From UBA1151 sp963579925 (GTDB lineage Bacteria; Chloroflexota; Dehalococcoidia; Lucifugimonadales; Lucifugimonadaceae): 6,643 nucleotides of DNA. Where the stretch lies: positions 1 to 6,643 of the forward strand of contig CAUZJA010000158.1 in the NCBI GenBank assembly GCA_963579925.1, given 5' to 3'. The notes under the pieces were generated by a model. The model saw only the letters and a program-made list of their open reading frames with translations. It was not told where the DNA came from and searched no databases. Both the position numbers and the translations under genes were made by a program. The number at the start of each line of letters is the position of its first letter. Positions within the stretch are counted from its first letter, which is position 1. Of the stretch, positions 1-5,991 are shown in pieces.

Positions 1-890
1 TTGCCACCAACGGTATGCAAGAGATAATCAGCTATCCAACTGAGAGTGATGGCGTAATGAAAGCGGTGGGCGCGCCGCAAGGATTCTCTCCACTACGGCT
101 GGAGAACCCGATATCGCACGATCAGCCGTTCATGCGCATGACTATTCGGGCGTCTGTCTTCAGCGGCGTGGCCCGCAATGTCAGGACATGGCGTGGCGGC
201 ATTGCGCTGTTTGAGCTGGGTGCCGCATATTTGCACAGCGGTGAAGGTCTTCCCGAAGAGCGACAGATGGTCGTAGGTGCGTTCAACGGACCTCGAGACG
301 AGGATAGATGGATTGCTGAGTCGGATGCGTCAGACTTCTACGATGCCAAAGGTGCCGTGGAGGGCTTGTTGGAAGACCTGGGTCTCTCAGCCGAGTTCAC
401 TGTCGCAGAAGACCCGGCATTGGAGCCGGGCAGGTGTGCGGCAATTGTCATCAATGGCAAGCAGGTCGGCGTAGTCGGCGAGGTTACTCGGGCTGTGCTT
501 GAGGCAGTCGACTGTGATCGAGCGCCAATAGCCGCGTTTGAGCTCGATCTGCAAGCCCTGGCGGATGCCGCCGGAGATATTGATGCTCCGAGGCCGTATC
601 AGGCGTTCGGACGGTATCCGTCATCCGTACGAGATCTTGCATTGCTGGTCGATACTGGCGTTTCTGCGGGCGCAATTCAGTCCGTAATCGCGAAGAACCA
701 ACTCGCGCGTCAGTCCGATATCGTGGATGTCTACTCTGGCAAAGGCGTGGCTGAAGGCAAAAAGTCCCTCGCGGTGAGAGTTCACTATCAGTCGGATACG
801 AAGACCCTCACGGCGAAAGAAATTGAGAAGGCAGAGGCCACGATTCTGAAGATACTTGGCCAGGAGCTGGGCGCAGAGCTCAGGTCTTAG
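1..890 (+). CDS. pheT: Phenylalanine--tRNA ligase beta subunit, C-terminal part (5' end outside window)
   Basis: This is the beta chain of the cytoplasmic alpha2-beta2 enzyme that charges tRNA-Phe with phenylalanine. The reading frame is already open at base 3, so the gene starts upstream; the ATG at 15 is internal. About 295 codons are visible, against roughly 800 residues for a whole PheT. The first part (LENPISHDQPFMRMT, then FELGAAY) matches the catalytic-like core domain of the beta chain, which has the class II fold but no active site. The last 95 or so residues, from YQAFGRYPSSVRDLALLVD to the end, form the ferredoxin-fold anticodon-binding (FDX-ACB, B8) domain that grips tRNA-Phe. It ends normally, with GAELRS before TAG. 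The next gene, moeA, begins 7 nt after the stop, so co-transcription is likely. pheS would be expected upstream, outside the window. The identification is firm; nothing looks damaged. Confidence 0.95.
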   Translation, partial: ATNGMQEIISYPTESDGVMKAVGAPQGFSPLRLENPISHDQPFMRMTIRASVFSGVARNVRTWRGGIALFELGAAYLHSGEGLPEERQMVVGAFNGPRDEDRWIAESDASDFYDAKGAVEGLLEDLGLSAEFTVAEDPALEPGRCAAIVINGKQVGVVGEVTRAVLEAVDCDRAPIAAFELDLQALADAAGDIDAPRPYQAFGRYPSSVRDLALLVDTGVSAGAIQSVIAKNQLARQSDIVDVYSGKGVAEGKKSLAVRVHYQSDTKTLTAKEIEKAEATILKILGQELGAELRS

Positions 891-897
891 ACCGCAT

Positions 898-2244
898 ATG
901 AGTGATTCACACGACCACGGTCATCATCACAAGCCGGGGCATCCAGTACACATAGAAGCCAAGCCCCATCGGCATCACTACGATGCCGATATGCTCAGCG
1001 TGGAAGAGGCGCTTGAGCGGATCCTCTCGTACTTCACCGTTCTGGAAGCGGAATCGAAGCCGCTTCTGGAGGCGCAGGGTCAGGTTCTCTCAGAAGATCT
1101 GATCGCCAGTTTCGATATTCCCTCGCTGGCTAACTCTGCGATGGATGGCTTCGCCGTTCGTGCTGAAGACGTGGTTGGCGCGTCAGAAGATTCTCAAGTT
1201 GAACTAAGCGTGATTGGCAAAGTAGCCGCTGGCGAACTACCAGATCGGCCCGTCACAGCAGGAACGGCGATTCGCATCATGACCGGTGCGCCGGTGCCTG
1301 ATGGTGCAGACGCAGTGGTGCCGTTTGAGGACACGGACGAGCTTGAGCGCACAGATCGGTCTGTCATAGGCATTCGGCTGGACGCAAAGCTTGATGAGAA
1401 CGTGCGACCACCCGGAGAAGACGTTCGCTCAGGCGAAGTGGTTCTTGCGAAAGGCTCAACACTTGGCCCATCGGAGATCGGTGTCGCTGCGTCGCTAGGA
1501 CTTGGCGAGGTGAGCGTGATTCGCAGGCCAGTTGTGTCTATCGTCGCCACGGGTGACGAGCTACTGGAGCCGGGGCAGGAGCACAAGCCCGGATTCGTCT
1601 ACAACAGCAACACATTCAGCATTGCTGCCAGCGTTTCGAAGTACGGCGGCACACCTCGAATTGTTGGAACGGCTCGGGACACCATTGAATCCTTGAACGA
1701 GGCGCTCAGCGAGGCTCTGGATGGCGCAGACATGGTCATCACGTCCGCAGGAGTGTCCAAGGGCGACTACGACGTGGTGAAGGACGTTCTTGAACAGCGT
1801 GGAGAGATCGCGCTGTGGTCCGTCCGCATGCGACCGGCTAAGCCACTGGCCTTTGGATCGTTGACGTCTGATGACGGCCGCAAAGTGCCTCATCTTGGTC
1901 TACCCGGCAATCCAGTCAGCACTATGGTGGCTTTTGAGCAGTTCGGCAGACCTTCCATCCGGCTTATGCTCGGCCTGCAAGTTCTCGACAAACCGATAAT
2001 TCACGCTACCCTTGATGACGCGGTTGAGAATCACGATGGCAGGCGCGTATATGCCAGAGTGGTCGTTTATCGCGATGAAGATGGACATTACAGGGCCCGG
2101 AGCACGGGAAGCCAGAGCTCCAATGTGCTAACTTCAATGATCCTGGCAAACGGACTGGCCATCTGCCCAGATGACGTCACTCGCCGGGAAGCCGGAGAGG
2201 TCGTCGCAGTTCAAATGCTTGACTGGCCGGACGAATATATCTGA
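898..2244 (+). CDS. moeA: Molybdopterin molybdenumtransferase (MoeA) with His-rich N-terminus
   Basis: MoeA inserts molybdate into adenylylated molybdopterin, the last common step of molybdenum cofactor synthesis, in the cytoplasm. The 448-aa product carries the family signatures in order: NSAMDGFAV (79-87), TGAPVPDGADAVVPFE (129-144), ATGDEL (217-222), GFVYNSN (232-238), TSAGVSKGDYD (282-292), RPAKPLAFG (312-320), LPGNPVS (335-341) and a C-terminal beta-barrel domain with SSNVLTSMILANGL. The E. coli protein is 411 aa. The extra length is mostly residues 1-31, which hold ten histidines between positions 5 and 27. I chose ATG 898, 7 nt after the pheT stop. An in-frame ATG upstream at 856 would overlap pheT, and one at 991 would give a conventional tail-less MoeA. 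None of these starts has a strong ribosome binding site, so the tail depends on the 898 choice. Residue 236 is Asn where E. coli MoeA has Asp (IYDTN). No other molybdenum cofactor gene is visible nearby. Confidence 0.93.
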   Translation: MSDSHDHGHHHKPGHPVHIEAKPHRHHYDADMLSVEEALERILSYFTVLEAESKPLLEAQGQVLSEDLIASFDIPSLANSAMDGFAVRAEDVVGASEDSQVELSVIGKVAAGELPDRPVTAGTAIRIMTGAPVPDGADAVVPFEDTDELERTDRSVIGIRLDAKLDENVRPPGEDVRSGEVVLAKGSTLGPSEIGVAASLGLGEVSVIRRPVVSIVATGDELLEPGQEHKPGFVYNSNTFSIAASVSKYGGTPRIVGTARDTIESLNEALSEALDGADMVITSAGVSKGDYDVVKDVLEQRGEIALWSVRMRPAKPLAFGSLTSDDGRKVPHLGLPGNPVSTMVAFEQFGRPSIRLMLGLQVLDKPIIHATLDDAVENHDGRRVYARVVVYRDEDGHYRARSTGSQSSNVLTSMILANGLAICPDDVTRREAGEVVAVQMLDWPDEYI

Positions 2245-2299
2245 CTATGGTTGGCGTGGATCGCCGCTAGAGCAAATCACAAACGGAGATACCTGACAT

Positions 2300-2752
2300 A
2301 TGACCACTGGTGAGACCGCCGAGACCGTTGGCATTGAAGAAGAGATAGAAGACCCCGGACCTCCTAAGAAATATCAGATTGACTTCAAGACCCTTGAAGC
2401 GTCCGGGCGTTCTGCTGCGTTTGTGGTGCAGGGTCGTTGCTGCTGGCAGTGCCAGAGCGTGATTGAAGAGCAGCCTGAGCTGGCTGGCGACCTGAAGTAC
2501 TTGATGAAGCAGATCGCAACGGATTGCTCACAGCGCGCAGACTACCTGCTGCCCGGCACGCCTCTGACGGAAGCTGTCTTCCGCCTCATGGTCGCGACCG
2601 GCAACAAGCCGCTAACCATCCAGGAGATCGCAGATCAGCTCTCCACGGCGTGGGCAAGCATCATCTACATGAAGGACCTCTCTGAGGATCTTCTGACACG
2701 CCTGCTGGACTCTGAGAACGAGTACATGATTGGTGCCGTGCCCCAGAAGTAG
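2300..2752 (+). CDS. Uncharacterised 150-aa protein with CCxxC motif and helical C-terminus
   Basis: I do not recognise this family. The start ATG has a modest ribosome binding site (CGGAG at 2284-2288, 11 nt upstream). Residues 4-18 are acidic and probably flexible. A short folded segment follows (YQIDFKTLEASGRSAAFVV), then GRCCWQCQ with Cys 47, 48 and 51, and a further Cys at 76. Cys 48 and 51 form a CxxC pair that could bind a metal or be redox-active. Residues about 88-136 (LTEAVFRLMVATGNKPLTIQEIADQLS, written here as two parts: LTEAVFRLMVATGN and KPLTIQEIADQLS) look helical. The piece KPLTIQEIADQLS resembles the helix-turn of a winged-helix fold, but the match is loose. There is no signal peptide or membrane segment. 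It follows moeA by 55 nt and is closed by a strong terminator, so it is probably the last gene of that transcript. A role in metal or cofactor handling is only a guess from position. Confidence 0.8.
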   Translation: MTTGETAETVGIEEEIEDPGPPKKYQIDFKTLEASGRSAAFVVQGRCCWQCQSVIEEQPELAGDLKYLMKQIATDCSQRADYLLPGTPLTEAVFRLMVATGNKPLTIQEIADQLSTAWASIIYMKDLSEDLLTRLLDSENEYMIGAVPQK

Positions 2753-2770
2753 GGCGATAGGTCGTACGGG

Positions 2771-2800
2771 AAAAGCGGATCATTGCGATCCGCTTTTTTT
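2771..2800 (+). terminator. Rho-independent terminator
   Basis: An 11-bp perfect stem (2771-2781 pairing with 2787-2797) surrounds the 5-nt loop ATTGC, and the right arm runs into a tract of seven T (2794-2800). It begins 18 nt after the stop codon of the 150-aa protein gene and so closes the pheT-moeA-hypothetical block. The left arm begins with four A, so the hairpin could also stop transcripts arriving weakly from the right, although no convincing minus-strand gene needs it. Confidence 0.92.
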
Positions 2801-2871
2801 ATTGGCCCAAGTGGGGTCAGATCAATAAGACGGACACCCGTCAAGCCGCACGCGCCCCATCCGTCTTTCCA

Positions 2872-2912
2872 GGTTCTCCCGAGCCAGTCGAAGGGCGGAA
2901 GCTGGAATCCAG
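2872..2912 (-). repeat. Probable copy of a dispersed intergenic repeat
   Basis: Read on the minus strand, this stretch contains CCCTTCGACTGGCTCGGG and then, on the other side, TGGATTCCAG. Motifs of the type CTTCGACnGGCTCnGG next to GGATTCC are a familiar look of short dispersed repeats in intergenic DNA of many environmental bacteria. Translated in the open minus-strand frame it gives SSFRPSTGSGE, a string often seen in spurious ORFs predicted from such repeats. The assignment rests on recall of that pattern. There is only one clear copy in this window, so the repeated nature is inferred and not shown. Confidence 0.4.
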
Positions 2913-2979
2913 GCAGGGCCACATCTGAACGCCACAAAACGGCTCATGACATTGATGATCTAATGTATGCGCGCATGGG

Positions 2980-3014
2980 TCCCGGACATCTCCGCAAAGC
3001 CTCCGATTCCGGGA
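2980..3014. repeat. Inverted repeat TCCCGGA...TCCGGGA
   Basis: TCCCGGA at 2980-2986 is answered by TCCGGGA at 3008-3014 with a 21-nt loop between them. No T-tract follows, so it is not an intrinsic terminator. It sits about 70 bp from the probable dispersed repeat at 2872-2912 and has a similar composition, so it may be a second repeat unit or part of one larger composite element. Confidence 0.4.
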
Positions 3015-3210
3015 TGGCGGTTGGGGGTGACTTGCCCAAAAGGATCGAGAACCGGGTACGGCAGCCATCCTAATGATCTAAGCGCAATTATGCGGATCAG
3101 TATGACTTTGGAGAGGGCGGTTGTGATGCGCTAGGTAGTGCGCACCCCGTCACGTTGCATATTGCACATAGAACAACATCTGAGCATTTTGGAGACTGCC
3201 CAGCGGGTTA

Positions 3211-3393
3211 TCACTTCGAATCAGCTGCACGTTCCATGGCCTCCAGTTTGACCTCCGCTTTCTCTTTCGCTTGGTGCAGCATTGCTGTTCCGAGATCGTA
3301 TGACCGATCACACGTGATGCAGAGGAGCTCCCCGGTTAAATAATTGTCACTACTATCGAGCCGTTCTGGAGGGCCATAGTAGTTTGATTTCAT
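3211..3393 (-). CDS. Doubtful 60-aa ORF with one CxxC knuckle
   Basis: This small minus-strand ORF has a protein-like composition: a polar start (MKSNYYGPPERLDSSDNYL), a segment LLCITCDRSYDLG with one CxxC pair, and a charged, probably helical tail (HQAKEKAEVKLEAMERAADSK). It would be the only minus-strand gene in the window. No Shine-Dalgarno sequence precedes the ATG at 3393, and I recognise no family. The 8-bp inverted repeat 3349-3383 lies inside its first codons. It could be a real small protein, a fragment of a longer zinc-ribbon-like protein broken by the neighbouring rearrangement, or chance. I lean slightly to chance. Confidence 0.22.
   Translation of the reverse strand: MKSNYYGPPERLDSSDNYLTGELLCITCDRSYDLGTAMLHQAKEKAEVKLEAMERAADSK
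3349..3383. repeat. Inverted repeat ACTACTAT...ATAGTAGT
   Basis: Perfect 8-bp arms (3349-3356 and 3376-3383) flank a 19-nt spacer. It ends about 35 bp before the start of recognisable transposase coding sequence. It has no T-tract. It could be an operator-like site, a hairpin, or debris of a mobile element end; the sequence alone does not decide. Confidence 0.4.
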
Positions 3394-3417
3394 AAGTTCA
3401 GTTGAATCGTCTGGGCA

Positions 3418-3558
3418 GTGAAGTCGCGAGATGATGAAGAGTCACTGACTGCTGAGATCATCAACCTGGCGGTCCAATTCGGACGGTACGGATACCGGCG
3501 GATTACTGCACTGCTCAGAGATCGAGGTTGGCAGGTCAACCACAAGCGCGCCGAACGC
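3418..3558 (+). mobile_element. IS3-family transposase (OrfB) fragment, HTH_21-like region
   Basis: Residues 5-47 of the ORF starting at GTG 3418 (DDEESLTAEI, then YGYRRITALL and GWQVNHKRAER) match the conserved segment found near the N-terminus of IS3-family OrfB transposases of the IS407/IS2-like type. There the usual continuation is RIWRREGLKVP, leading to the rve integrase core. Here the match stops after the AER residues, at about 3558, and the DDE catalytic domain is absent. Upstream the frame meets TGA at 3403-3405 and I see no OrfA or OrfB start, so only about 140 bp of the element survive. No terminal inverted repeats or target-site duplication can be assigned. It is a dead remnant. 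Its right edge is fused in frame to an oxidoreductase gene (next entry). Confidence 0.8.
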
Positions 3559-4113
3559 TTTCTGGAGGGCATACAAATCATCAAAGCGCTCTGGACACAG
3601 CCAACAACAACGTTCGCAGGCAAGTACTACTCCGTCGATAACGCTGTGGCATCGCCAAAACCGGTGCAGTCTCCTCATCCTCCGATACTTATCGGCGGCG
3701 CAAAACCTCGCATGCTACGGGCGATGGCCCGGTACGCTGACGCCGTGAACATGCTGGGAGCTCGGGGCCCTGAGGAGTACGGTCAGCTCCTGGAGAAGCT
3801 GGAGCGATACTGCGGCGAGGAAAACACGGACTTCAGCAGACTTCGCAAGACGCACTTCATGACCTTTGTGGTTGGCAAAGATCAGAAGGATCTGGATGAC
3901 GTACTTGCCCGGGTTGCAAGTGCTGAAAGCATTTCAGTTGAGGAGTATCGTTCACGGCGCGCTCGTGCATTCATTGGCACGGTGGAGGAGGCCGTTGATT
4001 TGCTGAAACAGTACATGGCGCTCAACGTCACGCAGTTCCAGACCGTATTTCCATATCAAGAAGAGAAGCGATCATTACGACTCTGGGCAGACCAGGTAAT
4101 CCCGGCGCTCTAA
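3418..4113 (+). pseudogene. Chimeric ORF: transposase fragment fused to C-terminal half of an LLM-class flavin-dependent oxidoreductase
   Basis: From about codon 47 (3556) onward the 231-aa ORF reads as the second half of a luciferase-like monooxygenase (LLM) family protein, the flavin- or F420-dependent TIM-barrel oxidoreductases. Visible marks are EGIQIIKALWTQ, TFAGKYYSVDNA, SPKPVQSPHPPILIGG (79-94, the strand and loop that help hold the flavin phosphate), RYADAVN (105-111) and a C-terminal helical part ending in FPYQEEKRSLRLWADQVIPAL (two pieces: FPYQEEKRS and LRLWADQVIPAL). Family members usually have 300-340 residues; only about 185 remain, so some 130-150 N-terminal residues are missing, with the first barrel strands and much of the active site. 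In their place are about 47 residues of IS3 transposase. No ribosome binding site precedes the GTG. I therefore call it a pseudogene, although the frame is open to TAA. It ends 32 nt before the dehydratase gene, suggesting it once belonged to that operon. Confidence 0.82.
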
Positions 4114-4130
4114 CGTTCACGCACTAACCA

Positions 4131-4137
4131 AAGGAAG
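4131..4137 (+). promoter_or_regulatory. Shine-Dalgarno sequence for the dehydratase gene
   Basis: AAGGAAG lies 8 nt before ATG 4146 and fixes that start. It sits in the short gap after the truncated LLM gene, where I see no terminator and no clear promoter. Confidence 0.7.
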
Positions 4138-4145
4138 CTGCAGTC

Positions 4146-5279
4146 ATGAAGATCACAGATGTAAAAACGTTCCTGATGGAGGGAGGCCGTCGGCAGTGGC
4201 TCTTCGTCAAGATCGAGACCGACGAAGGCGTTCACGGCTGGGGTGAAGGCACCCTTGAGCGCCATGAAAAGGCGGTTGAGTCTGCAATCCATGCTGTTGC
4301 CATCCGCATTGAGGGGCGTGACCCAACGCAGGTGGAGCGGCTCTGGCAGTCTATGTATCGCCACGGCTTCTGGAAGGGTGGGCCAGTGATTGGCTCGGCC
4401 ATATCGGCTCTGGACCAGGCGCTCTGGGACATCACCGGCAAGGTTTACAACCAGCCGGTCTACAAGCTGCTTGGCGGGCAGGTGCGCGACCGCGTCAGAG
4501 CGTACACACACGCCCAGGATCTAACCGGCGCACGAGACCTTGTAGACGAGGGCTTCTCGGCTTTCAAGACAGGCGGATGGGTGGTCGGCTCCAATGAAGT
4601 GAACGAGAAAGAGATTCCAGCCGCGCTACGCGAGAAGATCAAAGAGATGCGGGAGGAAGTTGGTCCTGATGTCGAGATAATGATCGATAATCATGGCCGC
4701 TCACGTCCGTACACGGCGATCCGCCAGATCGAGGCTATTGACGATCTGGGTGTCTCATTCTTCGAGGAGCCTGTGCCGCCAGAAAATCTGGACTCACTGG
4801 CGCTGGTCAGAAACGCCAATATCAAGACCGAACTCGCTACCGGCGAGCGCCTCTACTTCCGATGGGGCTACAAGGAACTGCTTGAGCGACGTCTTGTGGA
4901 CGTGATTCAGCCCGACATCTGCCACGCTGGCGGAATTTCTGAGCTTCGTCGAATCGCTTCTGCGGCTGAGACCGAACACATCCTTGTTGCGCCACATAAC
5001 CCCAACGGCCCGGTTGCCTGCGCAGCCAGCGTCCAGTTGTGTGCGGCAATTCCAAACTTCAAGATCCTTGAAACAGCGCGTGATATGCCGTGGCACGACA
5101 CAGTTCAGAAGAACCCGTTGAAGATCACCGATGGCTTCTACGAGCTTCCAACCGAGCCAGGTCTCGGCATCGATCTTGACGAAGCCGTAATCGCCCAGCG
5201 GCCTTATAGCGAAGAGGGCGCGCACTCCAGCTACGTGCCGTCTGTCAACGCGTTCGACGGCGCACCGGAGGACGTCTAG
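4146..5279 (+). CDS. Enolase-superfamily sugar-acid dehydratase (galactonate dehydratase-like)
   Basis: This 377-aa protein belongs to the mandelate racemase/muconate lactonizing group of the enolase superfamily. These enzymes abstract the proton next to a carboxylate with Mg2+ help and here most likely dehydrate an aldonic acid to a 2-keto-3-deoxy acid. The N-terminal capping domain (1-125) holds FVKIETDEGVHGWGEG, YRHGFWKGGP and ALDQALWDI. The barrel holds metal ligands Asp181 (MIDNHGR), Glu207 (FFEEPV) and Glu234 (ATGERL). Catalytic candidates are His183 two residues after the first ligand, the His284/Asp257 dyad (APHNPNGP, QPDICHAGG) and Glu309 (KILE). The DxH arrangement and spacing follow E. 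coli galactonate dehydratase DgoD (Asp183, His185, Glu209, Glu235, His285, Glu310), so all key residues appear present. The exact substrate cannot be told, since many acid-sugar dehydratases share this pattern. The HAD gene starts 1 nt after its stop. Confidence 0.88.
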   Translation: MKITDVKTFLMEGGRRQWLFVKIETDEGVHGWGEGTLERHEKAVESAIHAVAIRIEGRDPTQVERLWQSMYRHGFWKGGPVIGSAISALDQALWDITGKVYNQPVYKLLGGQVRDRVRAYTHAQDLTGARDLVDEGFSAFKTGGWVVGSNEVNEKEIPAALREKIKEMREEVGPDVEIMIDNHGRSRPYTAIRQIEAIDDLGVSFFEEPVPPENLDSLALVRNANIKTELATGERLYFRWGYKELLERRLVDVIQPDICHAGGISELRRIASAAETEHILVAPHNPNGPVACAASVQLCAAIPNFKILETARDMPWHDTVQKNPLKITDGFYELPTEPGLGIDLDEAVIAQRPYSEEGAHSSYVPSVNAFDGAPEDV

Positions 5280-5283
5280 ATTG
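5267..5283 (+). promoter_or_regulatory. Shine-Dalgarno GGAGG and TTG start of the HAD gene inside the end of the dehydratase gene
   Basis: GGAGG (5267-5271) lies within the last codons of the dehydratase gene, 9 nt before TTG 5281. The dehydratase stop TAG is at 5277-5279, so one base separates stop and start. This spacing, and a HAD motif I that needs the residues just after this start, support TTG as the true initiator and suggest translational coupling. Confidence 0.75.
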
Positions 5284-5949
5284 CCTCGATACGCCGCTGT
5301 CATCTTTGATATGGACGACACGTTGATCTCGCGTACGGGGGCGTTTCAGCGCTATCTGGACCGCTTCTACATGGAGCATCCTGCGTTATATGACCGACCA
5401 CGCGAGACAGCGCTTCAAATGATGGCAGATTGGGACTGCGGCGGCGAGACAGACCGGACCGTCTACTTCAGCAATGTGAAGGCAGAGTGGCCAGGCATTA
5501 TCGAATCTGCCGAGAAGCTCACCAATCAGTTCTGGGCACAACTGCCAGAGGAGGTTGAGCCATACCCCGGGTCCATCGACGTGCTGGAACAGCTCAATCA
5601 GGTCGGCGTTCCGTGGGGGATTCTCACGAACGGCCCATCGAAGATGCAACGCAGGAAGACGGTAGTGGCTGAACTCGATTCGCTAGCGCCATTCATTCTT
5701 ATACCGTCCGAGTTCGGCGATCAGAAGCCGTCCCCTGCGGTATTCCAGAAAGCCGTTGAAGAAACAGGATCATTTGCATCAGAGACCCTTTTTGTAGGCG
5801 ATAACCCCGTGACAGATATACGGGGCGCACAATCCATTACTATGCCTACAGCATGGATGAAGGCAGGGAGAGCGGGCTGGGCTGGCGGATCACCGGAGCC
5901 GGATCACGTTGTTGACCACATTCGGGAACTAGTTGAGTTTCTCATTTAG
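5281..5949 (+). CDS. HAD superfamily (subfamily IA) hydrolase, probable phosphatase
   Basis: This 222-aa cytoplasmic protein has the four haloacid dehalogenase motifs: motif I FDMDDTL with nucleophile Asp10 and acid/base Asp12, motif II ILTNG with Thr116, motif III GDQKPSP with Lys149, and motif IV GDNPVTD with Asp174 and Asp179 for Mg2+. The region between motifs I and II (about 15-95) is a helical C1 cap, as in phosphoglycolate phosphatase and other subfamily IA members. DxDxT points to a phosphatase and not a dehalogenase. The length is usual for the family. It starts with TTG and is probably translationally coupled to the dehydratase upstream. The oxidoreductase gene follows after 42 nt. 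In this setting it most likely removes phosphate from a sugar phosphate or clears a side product of the pathway, but HAD substrates cannot be read from sequence. Confidence 0.88.
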   Translation: MPRYAAVIFDMDDTLISRTGAFQRYLDRFYMEHPALYDRPRETALQMMADWDCGGETDRTVYFSNVKAEWPGIIESAEKLTNQFWAQLPEEVEPYPGSIDVLEQLNQVGVPWGILTNGPSKMQRRKTVVAELDSLAPFILIPSEFGDQKPSPAVFQKAVEETGSFASETLFVGDNPVTDIRGAQSITMPTAWMKAGRAGWAGGSPEPDHVVDHIRELVEFLI

Positions 5950-5979
5950 CAAAGAACAATTTAGACAGAACAAAGCAAC

Positions 5980-5985
5980 AGGAGA
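5980..5985 (+). promoter_or_regulatory. Shine-Dalgarno AGGAGA for the oxidoreductase gene
   Basis: AGGAGA lies 6 nt before ATG 5992 at the end of a short AT-rich gap following the HAD gene. It is the strongest ribosome binding site in the window and fixes the start of the last gene. Confidence 0.8.
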
Positions 5986-5991
5986 ATCAAA

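Larger units (their letters stand above)
2801..3405. other. Gene-poor, palindrome-rich intergenic region
   Basis: About 600 bp separate the terminator from the transposase remnant. I see no convincing conserved protein on the + strand here; the ORFs of 62-96 codons lack recognisable domains and ribosome binding sites. What can be seen is short structure: an 8-bp inverted repeat (2827-2834 with 2860-2867), a near-palindrome CTGGAATCCAG (2902-2912), a 10-bp palindrome ATGCGCGCAT (2967-2976), a 7-bp inverted repeat (2980-2986 with 3008-3014), a small TGCGC/GCGCA hairpin (3127-3144) and an 8-bp inverted repeat (3349-3356 with 3376-3383). The segment may be a scar of rearrangement, since an IS fragment and a truncated gene follow at once. 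A doubtful small minus-strand ORF at 3211-3393 is listed separately. Confidence 0.6.

Noticed and set aside
856..897. Upstream ATG 856 as the moeA start
   Set aside because: It would overlap the last codons of pheT by 35 nt and add residues with no match to MoeA; ATG 898 just after the pheT stop is more natural.
2250..2268. GGCG...CGCC hairpin between moeA and the next gene as a terminator
   Set aside because: The stem is only 4 bp and no T-tract follows, so it should not stop transcription.
2783..3073. + strand ORF of 96 codons after the terminator, and the minus-strand ORF 2841-3068
   Set aside because: Both run through the terminator arm or repeat-like DNA, lack a ribosome binding site and give low-complexity products such as SSFRPSTGSGE, typical of translated intergenic repeats.
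3195..3235. T-loop-like TTCGAATC suggesting a tRNA remnant
   Set aside because: Only the T-loop octamer fits; no acceptor, D or anticodon stem can be drawn around it on the + strand.
2801..3405. CRISPR array or tandem repeats in the gene-poor region
   Set aside because: The palindromes differ from one another and there are no regularly spaced direct repeats.
4794..5321. Minus-strand ORF of 175 codons
   Set aside because: It lies opposite the dehydratase barrel with its catalytic residues and has no domain of its own. It is a shadow.
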